Origin: DUAG01 sp046756865
GTDB taxonomy: Bacteria; Nitrospirota; Nitrospiria; SBBL01; JAADHI01
Length of the DNA: 64,000 nucleotides
Direction of reading: 5' to 3'
Assembly (NCBI GenBank): GCA_046756865.1
Contig: JBHHXE010000001.1
Location: 1 to 64,000 of the forward strand
The position numbers and the translations under genes were made by a program. Below, piece after piece: positions 23,348 through 32,080 of the stretch. Numbering within the stretch: position 1 is the stretch's first letter; each line of letters starts with the position of its first letter. The notes under the pieces are model-generated. The model saw only the letters and a program-made list of their open reading frames with translations. It had not been told where the DNA came from and made no database searches.

Positions 23348-26300
23348 TTGTCTAAGAAGTGGGTTCTAATCCCTTTAATCGTATTCATTCTCCTTGTCAT
23401 TGGTTCTCACTTATTCTTTCAGAGCGGTTATGTCTCGGAAAAAGCCCGGGAGATTTCTGAAACTCGCTTAAATAACCTGCTTGCCGGGGAGGTCCGGATT
23501 CGTTCTGCCCGGGTCAACCTTTTTTCCGCTTCTGTTTCCCTGAAGGGTGTTTCCATTGAAAGCCAAAAGTCCGAACCTCCTGCTAAATTGATTGCTGAAA
23601 GGGTCCGGATGGCTTTCAGTCCCTGGTCTCTCTTTATGGAAGCCTTCATGATCGGGGAAGTTGCGATAGATTCTCCTGTCTTGGTCCTGACCGAACAGAC
23701 CCTGAATGAGATAAGGTCTGTTTTCCCTCCTTCAGGCGCCGAAAAAAAGGAAGCTCCACCAAAAGTGGTCGTACGCTCTATTCTCATAAGCAATGGAAGC
23801 GTTTCATACCAGGGGGGAAACGCGAATGAGAAAATTTCCCTTGATAAAATGAACCTTAAAATTGATCCAAATTTAAAAATGGACCGGTTCGAGGTCGAAC
23901 TTTCAGGAAAAGAAGTTGCGCTCTCAACAGGCAAGGGCAATGGTCGACTGGACCGGTTTGAAGTGAAAATGCTGGTCCAGCCTGACAAAATCAACATCGA
24001 GAAGGCATGGTTCGCATCCAGGCAGTTTACACTTCTTTCTGAAGGCGTTTTCACCTTCGGCACACAAAAGCCACTCGATTTTAGTTTTGATGCCCAGATA
24101 CCCATATCAAATTTTGATCCCACAAGGCAGGGTGCGCCGGAAGACATTTTTTTTAGGGGGAAAAAATTGTCTGGAGAGGCCGTTCTCCTTGGAAAACTTT
24201 CAGGTTCTCTCTCGAGTCCGGATTTGAAAGGGAGGCTAATGCTTTCACCTCTCTCCCTTGACGGAAAGGAAATCGGGACAGTCGGAGCAAATATTTCTTA
24301 CCAGAAGGGATTGCTTTCCTTTGATTCTGTATCGGGGGAAGTCTTTCCCGGTTCTTTTTCCGGAAACGGACAGATGATCCTTCCCTTCGGGCCGCATCCT
24401 GATAAGGAGTCGAATGAAACATATCAACTTAATCTGAAGTATCGGGGGATATCACTTCATAGGGTGCTTCAGAATATCAGGGGAGATGAAGCGAAGGGAA
24501 ATGCGTTATCTGAAGGAATCTTTCTTGATGGCAACTTTACCCTATCGGGAAGCAAATTTGACAAGCAGGATTTTACCGCGAAAGGCCATCTCAATGCAAT
24601 AAGGCACCCTCTTTTTTCTCCGGCCCTTCCCGTAAAAGCAAAACGATTTCCATTGCTCATGTCCCTCTTCAGAAACGGATCGATGCAATGGCTTTGGTCC
24701 AGGGGTCGGCTTCACTTGGAAAAGGGGAAGATCGCTTTTCCCGATGCGGGGGTAGACTTTTTTGGCAAATGGGATACAGAGTCCGGATTGAAGCTCAACA
24801 CGAAAGCCCAAAGCAAAGAGGTTAAAGTCCTTGCCAGCCGACTTCGAATTCCGCTCACCGGCCAAATGCAGCTCGAAGGGGTTTTAGCCGGACCGATGAC
24901 ACATCCTGCTTTTAAGGGAAATGTTTTATTTGAAAAGTGGGCGCTTAGGGGGCAATCTTTTGGAACGCTTTCCTCTCAAATCTCTTATGCGAACAAGATT
25001 ATCACTTTAAAGCGTGGAGAAGTAAAGGATTCAGCTCCGGGCTCCCGTCCCCGAACCATGAAACAAGGTAAAGGAAAAAGGGATGTTTTCCGCTATCAGT
25101 TTGAGGGGGATGTTGGCTATGAGAAATACCCGATTCCTTCTTTCGATCTCCGGGTTAACTTGAAATCGGCCGATCCTCTGGAGGTCCTGACTGTGTTTAA
25201 AAGACCGATCCCACTCAACACCTTGGTTACGGGCCATTTACACATTCAGGGAACGCCCAGGGCTTTGAACGTGGAAGGGCCTCTTATATTATCAAAAGGA
25301 GCGCTCTATGGAGAGTCTTTTGACCGGGGAAAGCTGGAGTTGACTGTAACTGAAAAAAAGGTCGGGTTTCGAAATGTCGTTCTTGAAAAAAAGCACACCC
25401 GTTTTGTAGGTGAAGGAGAGATGGGGTACCGGGGAAGCTATCGGCTTGCTTTGCGGGGGAAAAATCTCAATCTTCATAAGACCGCTTATTTTCAATCGCG
25501 CCTCCCCTTCCTTGCTGGAGAGGTGGGGGTGAAGGTTTCGGGAAAAGGAAGTTTTAAGGACCCGGGATTAAAGGTGCTTGTCGACATAAGCGACCTTCGT
25601 TATGGGGAGATGGAAGGAGGACAGGGAAAGCTAAGGATTGACTGGAAAGACCGGGAGATTAAACTGGAGGGGAAGCTTCCCCGGAAAAATCTTCAACTGG
25701 AAGCAAAGGTTGCCATGACGGGTCCTTACCCATTCTCTTTTAAAAGTCACTTTGACTCTCTTCAACTGGCTCCCTTTTTTAGAGCCCACCTCAGGGGCCT
25801 TATTTCGGATGTCGGCATTCAACTCACTGGTAAAATGGAGGGACAGGGCGAATTTTCTCACCTCGAACATGTAAACCTGGAGGGAGCCTTCTCAACGATA
25901 CTGGCCGATTTCAGTGGTTATGAGATTCAGAATGACGGTGACATCACGGTTCATTCAGAAGAGGGTGATTTTCAAATCAAGGACAGTCGTTTTAAAGGAG
26001 AGAATACCGCACTGTCCTTCTCCGGGAACATGGCTCTTCTCAGGAGTTGGGATATCTTGATGGAGGGGGAAGCGGATCTGAATCTGATCAAGTTTTTCAC
26101 AAAAGAGATTGCTTCAGGTAGTGGAAAGGCCCTGTTGAATCTCCGTGTTTCCGAGGATTGGGAAACCCCCAATATCAACGGGATCCTCCATTTGAAAAAT
26201 GGCAAAATTCGAACCGCAACCTTTTCCAGAACAGTTCTTATTGATTCACTGGAACTCGTCTTCAATCAGGACCACCTCCTTCTGGAGACATTTGAAGGAA

Positions 26301-27337
26301 AGGTGGGTGGGGGACGATTTCAAGGGAGTGGAAAAGCTCACATTTCCGGGTTTAACTTGAAGTCATTTGGATTTCTCCTTACACTGAAAAATGCGGGTGT
26401 CCAGATTCTGCCAAAGCTGGTTGCAACAGTCGATGGGGATCTCCTTTTCCAACGTGATGAAAAAGGGCAGTCCCTCAGGGGGGAATTGAAGCTGAAGCGG
26501 GCAGTATATGAACAGAGGACGGATCTGAAGTCTATTATTACAAAGTTCAACAAAAAGAAAGGGCAGGCACTCTGGCGAGATGCCCCAATTTCCGGAAGGA
26601 CCAAATTGAACGTCCATCTTTACGGGAGGGAAGGGGTTTGGATTAACAATAACGTCGCGAAGATCCCTCTATCTCTTGATCTCTTCCTGAAAGGCTCTAA
26701 TGAAAGGCCGTTACTGCTTGGTCGGATAGATCTCCCCAGAGGAAAAATCTTTCTCAGAAGAAACCATTTCAGAGTGATCTCCGGAGCTGTCGATTTCCTT
26801 AACCCGGAAAAGATTGACCCGACGTTTGATATCCACGCAAAAACAGATGTCAGGAACTACGCGACAGACCAGACTTACAAAGTCGAGCTATCCCTAAGGG
26901 GAACACTATCCCAAATCACACTGAGTCTACAGTCATCGCCTTCTCTTCCTCAGGCAGACATCCTTGCCCTGCTCACACTTGGAAAGACAACGGCAGATAT
27001 TGCCGACGGCGGTGCAGGAGGGGAGGCGACTGCTTTTGTTGTTTCGGAGCTCCTGGAGGAACCTGTTCAGAAAGTCACCGGGGTCGACCGGATTCAAGTC
27101 AATCCGACGATTGGAGAATCCAATGGTTCTAAAACAACGACAGGGACCCGCTTTACTGCGGAAAAGAGGCTCCTTGAGGACCGCTTAATTGTGGTATATT
27201 CTACGACGCTTGATCCTTCCGAGGAAGATTTAATACGCATGGTCTATGAGGTGAATAAGAATGTTTCCCTGGTCGGAAATAGAGACGACAGAGGAGAGAT
27301 AGGAGGGGACGTTCGATTTCGATTCGAATTTCGCTAA
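23348..27337 (+). CDS. tamB: TamB-like translocation and assembly module / AsmA-clan protein
   Basis: This is a 1329-residue inner-membrane-anchored periplasmic protein of the TamB/DUF490 type. These proteins form long hydrophobic beta-grooves thought to move phospholipid or help barrel assembly between membranes. One N-terminal membrane anchor (VLIPLIVFILLVIGSHLFF, residues 5-23) is followed by a long stretch of beta repeats. The C-terminal 200 residues carry the TamB signature: LPQADILALLTLGK, then LLEEPVQKVTGVDRIQVNP, TTGTRFTAEKRLLEDR and a final aromatic FRFEFR. TTG 23348 has GAGGAG eight bases upstream. The BamA-family gene overlaps its 3' end, the classic TamB-Omp85 pairing. Confidence 0.9.
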   Translation: MSKKWVLIPLIVFILLVIGSHLFFQSGYVSEKAREISETRLNNLLAGEVRIRSARVNLFSASVSLKGVSIESQKSEPPAKLIAERVRMAFSPWSLFMEAFMIGEVAIDSPVLVLTEQTLNEIRSVFPPSGAEKKEAPPKVVVRSILISNGSVSYQGGNANEKISLDKMNLKIDPNLKMDRFEVELSGKEVALSTGKGNGRLDRFEVKMLVQPDKINIEKAWFASRQFTLLSEGVFTFGTQKPLDFSFDAQIPISNFDPTRQGAPEDIFFRGKKLSGEAVLLGKLSGSLSSPDLKGRLMLSPLSLDGKEIGTVGANISYQKGLLSFDSVSGEVFPGSFSGNGQMILPFGPHPDKESNETYQLNLKYRGISLHRVLQNIRGDEAKGNALSEGIFLDGNFTLSGSKFDKQDFTAKGHLNAIRHPLFSPALPVKAKRFPLLMSLFRNGSMQWLWSRGRLHLEKGKIAFPDAGVDFFGKWDTESGLKLNTKAQSKEVKVLASRLRIPLTGQMQLEGVLAGPMTHPAFKGNVLFEKWALRGQSFGTLSSQISYANKIITLKRGEVKDSAPGSRPRTMKQGKGKRDVFRYQFEGDVGYEKYPIPSFDLRVNLKSADPLEVLTVFKRPIPLNTLVTGHLHIQGTPRALNVEGPLILSKGALYGESFDRGKLELTVTEKKVGFRNVVLEKKHTRFVGEGEMGYRGSYRLALRGKNLNLHKTAYFQSRLPFLAGEVGVKVSGKGSFKDPGLKVLVDISDLRYGEMEGGQGKLRIDWKDREIKLEGKLPRKNLQLEAKVAMTGPYPFSFKSHFDSLQLAPFFRAHLRGLISDVGIQLTGKMEGQGEFSHLEHVNLEGAFSTILADFSGYEIQNDGDITVHSEEGDFQIKDSRFKGENTALSFSGNMALLRSWDILMEGEADLNLIKFFTKEIASGSGKALLNLRVSEDWETPNINGILHLKNGKIRTATFSRTVLIDSLELVFNQDHLLLETFEGKVGGGRFQGSGKAHISGFNLKSFGFLLTLKNAGVQILPKLVATVDGDLLFQRDEKGQSLRGELKLKRAVYEQRTDLKSIITKFNKKKGQALWRDAPISGRTKLNVHLYGREGVWINNNVAKIPLSLDLFLKGSNERPLLLGRIDLPRGKIFLRRNHFRVISGAVDFLNPEKIDPTFDIHAKTDVRNYATDQTYKVELSLRGTLSQITLSLQSSPSLPQADILALLTLGKTTADIADGGAGGEATAFVVSELLEEPVQKVTGVDRIQVNPTIGESNGSKTTTGTRFTAEKRLLEDRLIVVYSTTLDPSEEDLIRMVYEVNKNVSLVGNRDDRGEIGGDVRFRFEFR
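27301..27318 (+). promoter_or_regulatory. Shine-Dalgarno and ATT start of the Omp85 gene
   Basis: AGGAGG (27301-27306) lies 9 bases before ATT (27316-27318). That codon opens a textbook signal peptide in the BamA frame. No ATG, GTG or TTG occurs in frame between the nearest upstream stop and TTG 27352. The site is inside the last codons of tamB. Confidence 0.5.
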
Positions 27338-30057
27338 TCTTCATAGTATTTTTGTTGATGGTCCCTGGCACGCTCCTTGCTGTTGAATGGGAAGGACGTG
27401 TGATTGATCAGATCACCTTTGATCAGTCTGGCAATATTCCTGATGAGGACTTACTAAGAATTATCCGCATGAATCCCGGAGATCACTACCGGAACTCTGA
27501 GATTCGGAATGCGATTAAACGTCTTTACCAGACAGGACACTACAAAGATATTCTGATAGAGCTTGAACCCGCCAGAGAGCGCCGGGTCGCGCTTCGCTAT
27601 ATATTAATCGAAAAACAGTATATTCACTCCATCAAGATCTCAGGAAATCATTCTATTTCAGAAAAGGATATTCTCAGTTCAATTTCATTCAAGTCTGGTG
27701 ACGCGTTTACAGAGGCCTATTGGCGTGAGCTGCTCTCTGAAATCGCTTCGTATTACCAGAAGGAGGGTTTTTTCCGGGTCAGGTTTTCGTCTGAACTCAA
27801 ATCAGATTCCGGAGATCGAAGGAAAATTAAAGCCCTCCTCACCATAGATGAAGGGAATCGTGCGCGTATCCGATCCCTCAAACTAGAAGGAGAAAAGGCC
27901 TTTTCCGACTGGGTCCTTGCACTCCGTATTTTTTCCCATGAAGGAGAGTTTTATCGACATCGTATTTTTGAGGAAGATATTGATCGGCTGAGGACATTCT
28001 ATATCTCGGAAGGCTATCTAAAGGCAACAGTCGGTCCTGCTGTAGTGACTTACATAGATGAGACCAACGAAATAGATATTCGTCTTTCTGTAAAGTCATT
28101 GAATAAGATTGAAATATTTTTTGAAGGTGAAAGCCTTCTTCCCAAGAAGCAACTTGAATCATTTGTGCTGATCCAGGAGGAGCGTCGAGATCAGGAAGAT
28201 GTTATTGAGGAGAGTGCGCGTCAGATCGAAGCTTTTTACCGGCGGGAGGGTTACCCGTTTGCGGAAGTAACGTCAATCTCAGAGCGATTTAAAGAGGAAA
28301 ACCGGCATGTTGTTCATTTCAAAATAAAGAGCGGTTTCAGGGCAAAGATCCGGAAGATCCGATTTTCCGGAAATTATGCTTTCTCACAAAAACGTCTTCT
28401 ATCTCTCATTCAATTACGAGAGGAAGGTCTGATAAAACGTCAACTGTATACCCAGGAAGCCCTTGAGAAGGATGTTGCGATTTTATCAGAATTTTATGGT
28501 GAAAATGGTTTTCAGGATGTTGAAATACAAGGCATCCCGGAATTTGATACCCTAAAGCAATACCTGGTCATCACATTTAAGATCGATGAAGGAATTCGCA
28601 CCCGGATTGAAAATGTTAAGATCTCAGGGCGCCGGTCACTTCCCGAAAATGAGCTTCTCGATGTCTTGGGCGACCCGTTCCAAAGGCCCTACAATGAAAG
28701 TGTTGTGGAAGAGGGAAGAGAAAAACTGCTTTCAGCTTATTCTAGAGAAGGATATCTTCATGCCGATATAGCGCCAGCCATACATTTTTCTCTTGACCGG
28801 ACCAAAGTGAGATTAACCTATCATGTAACTGAAGGTGCCTTGGTCCGATTGGGCCGGATTCACTTGAAAGGTAATCTTCGAACCAGAGATTATGTTCTTT
28901 TCCGGGAGATGACCCTGCAGAAAGGAGAGCCATATAACCCCGAGAAGATTCTGGAGAGCCAGCATAGGCTTTCAAAAATCGGGCTCTTTTCAGTTTTACA
29001 TTTCGACCCCATCCGTTTTGAGGACAACCGGACGGTACAGGATGTTCAACTGACTGTTGAAGAAAGGCCAAGCGTTGCTCTTGACTTTGGATTTGGTTTT
29101 GGAAACAGAGAGCGACTTCGGGGCTTTGCAGAAGTTTCCCACCGCAACCTTTGGGGAACGAGCCGCTCGCTAAGCGCACGCGCTGAAGGGAGTCAGGTCG
29201 AAGAGAGATATCAACTCAAATACAAAGAGCCCTGGTTTCTGGGTGAAAAAATTAACGCGAAACTTATTTCCGTCTATGAAGACCTGGAGGAAGTTTCTTT
29301 TGATCTGGAAACCTTTAGCGGTGCGTTTGGTCTGGACAAATCATTTACGGACCGCACCAGCGGATCAATCCTTTACGAGTATGAACTCCGGCAGACGAGC
29401 AACGTGGCACCGACAACAACCTTAAGTCCTGAAGATATTGGACGATTTGCGATTGCGACAATGAACCTCTCGCTCGTTCGTGACTCACGTGATGATCCTT
29501 TTAATCCCCGAACAGGATCAGTGAATGGTGTCACCGCAAGGAACGCTGAAATTGCTCTTGGCTCGGATGTCGAGTTGGTGAAAACAACAATTCAGAGCCG
29601 GTGGTACCTCCCTCTGGGCACTCATGCTGTTCTCGCCCTTTCCGCCCGGGCAGGATTTGCAAGACGACTCGGAAAAACATCCATTATCCCCCTGTCGGAG
29701 CGTTTCTTTGTCGGGGGGAGAAGTACGGTGCGGGGGTACGATGAAGATGAACTTGGCGTACAGAATGTTACCATTATCAACGGAGAGCCGACCGGTGGAG
29801 ATGCAATGGTTATCCTCAATGAAGAACTCCGTATTTTTCTCCCTAAATCATTTGGCCTCGTCTTGTTTTTTGATCATGGAAACGTCTGGAAAAGACGCCG
29901 GGACATCTCCCTGCCCCAGGCAAAATCCAGCACGGGGATCGGATTACGGTATAATACTCCTATAGGCCCTTTGAGACTCGATTGGGGTTACAAGCTGGAC
30001 CGTGAATCCGGCGAAGAGCCCTGGGTCCTCCATTTTACATTGGGACACGCATTCTAA
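27316..30057 (+). CDS. bamA: BamA/TamA-family outer membrane protein (Omp85) with seven apparent POTRA domains
   Basis: This Omp85 protein inserts beta-barrels in the outer membrane. From ATT 27316 it is 913 residues with signal peptide MSIRISLIFIVFLLMVPGTLLA; the first conventional start (TTG 27352) would cut the signal and has no ribosome-binding site. I count seven POTRA-like units of about 75-85 residues, each with a strand plus G-N/R/E turn and a ..YxxxGYxxA helix-strand. Their starts read ITFDQSGN, IKISGNHS, LKLEGEKA, IFFEGESL, IRFSGNYA, VKISGRRS and IHLKGNLR. The barrel begins near residue 600 and holds the loop-6 motif FFVGGRSTVRGY near 805. The last residue is Phe. BamA versus TamA cannot be settled here. 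Confidence 0.88.
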   Translation: MSIRISLIFIVFLLMVPGTLLAVEWEGRVIDQITFDQSGNIPDEDLLRIIRMNPGDHYRNSEIRNAIKRLYQTGHYKDILIELEPARERRVALRYILIEKQYIHSIKISGNHSISEKDILSSISFKSGDAFTEAYWRELLSEIASYYQKEGFFRVRFSSELKSDSGDRRKIKALLTIDEGNRARIRSLKLEGEKAFSDWVLALRIFSHEGEFYRHRIFEEDIDRLRTFYISEGYLKATVGPAVVTYIDETNEIDIRLSVKSLNKIEIFFEGESLLPKKQLESFVLIQEERRDQEDVIEESARQIEAFYRREGYPFAEVTSISERFKEENRHVVHFKIKSGFRAKIRKIRFSGNYAFSQKRLLSLIQLREEGLIKRQLYTQEALEKDVAILSEFYGENGFQDVEIQGIPEFDTLKQYLVITFKIDEGIRTRIENVKISGRRSLPENELLDVLGDPFQRPYNESVVEEGREKLLSAYSREGYLHADIAPAIHFSLDRTKVRLTYHVTEGALVRLGRIHLKGNLRTRDYVLFREMTLQKGEPYNPEKILESQHRLSKIGLFSVLHFDPIRFEDNRTVQDVQLTVEERPSVALDFGFGFGNRERLRGFAEVSHRNLWGTSRSLSARAEGSQVEERYQLKYKEPWFLGEKINAKLISVYEDLEEVSFDLETFSGAFGLDKSFTDRTSGSILYEYELRQTSNVAPTTTLSPEDIGRFAIATMNLSLVRDSRDDPFNPRTGSVNGVTARNAEIALGSDVELVKTTIQSRWYLPLGTHAVLALSARAGFARRLGKTSIIPLSERFFVGGRSTVRGYDEDELGVQNVTIINGEPTGGDAMVILNEELRIFLPKSFGLVLFFDHGNVWKRRRDISLPQAKSSTGIGLRYNTPIGPLRLDWGYKLDRESGEEPWVLHFTLGHAF

Positions 30058-30075
30058 ATTAGTAAAGAGGGAAAA

Positions 30076-31461
30076 ATGACTAAATCATCTCGTATCCGGC
30101 CCGTTTACCTTTTGATTCTTTTTGTGGTGATTCTCTTAATCTTTTATTTTAATGCGGGAGAGAATTCCCTTGAGATATTCAAACCAAGACCTACAAAAAG
30201 CGTAACTGTATTACCTGAAAATGGACTCTTGCCCCCACCTTCCTCTGATGGTCTCCCGGATGTTGTAGATGAGACATCAGAAGATATTCCTGAGTGGGCT
30301 TTAATAAACAGAAAAGGCTTATCGGAATTTAATCAATCGAATTATCATGAGGCCCTTACCCTTTTCCAAAGGGCATTGAAGCTGAGACCGCAAGATGCGA
30401 TCCTGGGGAAAAATATCGCACAAACATATGCCCAGCTTGGCTGGGAGGCCATTCGGAGCAGCCGGTACCCGGAGGCAATCCTTAAATTTGATCAGGCGAT
30501 CAAGGGTGTTCCGGACGAGTCTGCCCATTATATTGGAAAAGCACTCGCGATGCATCGGCTCGAACGGGGAATTGAGGCGCTTGAAACCGTCGAAACCGGA
30601 CTTCAACTCAATCCGGCAAATGCGATCTTATACAGGATCGGGGGTGAGATCTATTATGATCAGAATGAATATGAGAAGGCAATTCATGCCTGGGAAAGCT
30701 CGCTTCAACTCAATCCCGGAGACCGGGACCTTTCTGCTTCCCTTGAAAAACTCAAGCGGGAGCATCGCCTCTTTTCCGGCTTTCAGAGAGAAGGGACAAG
30801 TCACTTCACCTTATTGTTTGAGGGGCAGGAAGATCGGACCTGGATCAGGCCCGTGTTGCAGTCTCTGGAAGACGCATATCAGGAAATTGGCCAGACGATG
30901 TCGTATTATCCTCAAAGGACGGTTTTTACCGTTCTATATACCGATCAACAGTTTCGGGATGTAACGAAAAGCCCGGCTTGGACCAAGGCCCTCTTTGATG
31001 GTAAAATCCACCTCCCGGTTGGGGGAAGCCCGGAGGACATGAAACTCTTGAAAAAGTTGATCTACCATGAGTATACCCATGCCCTTATTCATCAACTTTC
31101 AAATGGAAAAGTCCCCACTTGGCTAAATGAGGGTTTGGCGATGTTTTTTGAGGAGGGCGGAATACAGGGGGAAGCAAGACGGGCAGGGGGCCGGAACGGA
31201 GCTTTGCAGTCGATCATTTCTCTGGAAAGACTTCATGGGTCATTTATGTCATTTGACGAAACAACGGCCGAAAAGGCCTATGCTGTAAGCGAGGTGGCCA
31301 CGGCATATCTGATTCAGAGGCATGGGTTTTTCAGAATAAAACAACTCCTGGAAAAATTGTCTTCCGGCCTCCCTTTTCCCGTGGCTTTTGATGAAACCTT
31401 CCTGATTTCTTACGCTGATTTTCAAGCTGATTTATGGAGAGACTTTTCCAGTGTCAGGTAA
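30076..31461 (+). CDS. TPR protein with peptidase-MA-like zinc protease domain
   Basis: This is a 461-residue protein. One N-terminal membrane anchor (VYLLILFVVILLIFYFNA, residues 10-27) puts the rest in the periplasm. A Pro-rich linker leads to about four TPR units at residues 80-235 (NRKGLSEFNQSNYHEALTLF; IRSSRYPEAILKFDQAI; EIYYDQNEYEKAIHAW). The C-terminal half is a gluzincin-like domain with the zinc site HEYTHALIH near residue 335 and downstream WLNEGLAMFFEE supplying a third ligand. No substrate is known. It follows the Omp85 gene by 18 bases, so a role in outer-membrane protein quality control is a reasonable guess. Confidence 0.85.
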   Translation: MTKSSRIRPVYLLILFVVILLIFYFNAGENSLEIFKPRPTKSVTVLPENGLLPPPSSDGLPDVVDETSEDIPEWALINRKGLSEFNQSNYHEALTLFQRALKLRPQDAILGKNIAQTYAQLGWEAIRSSRYPEAILKFDQAIKGVPDESAHYIGKALAMHRLERGIEALETVETGLQLNPANAILYRIGGEIYYDQNEYEKAIHAWESSLQLNPGDRDLSASLEKLKREHRLFSGFQREGTSHFTLLFEGQEDRTWIRPVLQSLEDAYQEIGQTMSYYPQRTVFTVLYTDQQFRDVTKSPAWTKALFDGKIHLPVGGSPEDMKLLKKLIYHEYTHALIHQLSNGKVPTWLNEGLAMFFEEGGIQGEARRAGGRNGALQSIISLERLHGSFMSFDETTAEKAYAVSEVATAYLIQRHGFFRIKQLLEKLSSGLPFPVAFDETFLISYADFQADLWRDFSSVR

Positions 31462-32068
31462 TCGAGAACAGGACAAAATCCAGAGGCGGTCAAGTCTTGT
31501 TTTTCTATGGATAGTCCTTGCATTCCTGTCTGCCCCGCCCAGGGCCATTGCGGACGGACCTGAAAGGATTGAGAACGTCAAAGTGGAAACACTTCGTGAG
31601 AAGATCCTTATTTCCGCCCGGCTTAATGAGGGTTTTCGCCCAAAGATCGTTCGTGAAATCAACAATGGTATTCAAAAGGAATTTTTCTACTACATTCTCG
31701 TCAAACGAAAAGAGACGAATTGGATCTTTGACGAAGAGATTCTTTCCAAGAGCCTTCTCTACACGGTCAAATTCGACACGCTCAAGAAAAAATACAAGGT
31801 TGTTTTCAGTGACGGAGAAAAGGTAATTGAGAAAACCTTTGATGATTTTGAAGCAATGAAAGAAATGGTCATGCAGGTAAATCGTGTAGAGCTTCCTTTG
31901 ACCGATATTAAAAAATCGCCCGATCGCTATTATGTCAGCGTGAAGGTCCAGATGAAGGCTGCCAAGTTGCCACTTTATCTCGATTACTTTCTGTTTTTTA
32001 TCCCCTTTCTGGAAATTGATACGCCCTGGTCTGATTCTGAGATCATTTCTTTTCAAGGCGGGAAATAA
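31451..32068 (+). CDS. DUF4390-family exported protein
   Basis: This is a 205-residue protein with a signal peptide (RRSSLVFLWIVLAFLSAPPRAIA, cleaved near residue 35) and a beta-rich domain typical of DUF4390: ERIENVKVETLREKILISARL, then YTVKFDTLKKKYKVVFSDG and a C-terminal FFIPFLEIDTPWSDSE. The function is unknown. In several lineages I recall this family directly before NtrY-type kinases, as here, so it may be a periplasmic accessory to that sensor. The GTG start at 31451 overlaps the preceding gene by 11 bases. Confidence 0.8.
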   Translation: MSGNREQDKIQRRSSLVFLWIVLAFLSAPPRAIADGPERIENVKVETLREKILISARLNEGFRPKIVREINNGIQKEFFYYILVKRKETNWIFDEEILSKSLLYTVKFDTLKKKYKVVFSDGEKVIEKTFDDFEAMKEMVMQVNRVELPLTDIKKSPDRYYVSVKVQMKAAKLPLYLDYFLFFIPFLEIDTPWSDSEIISFQGGK

Positions 32069-32080
32069 GGGGGGCAGTCG

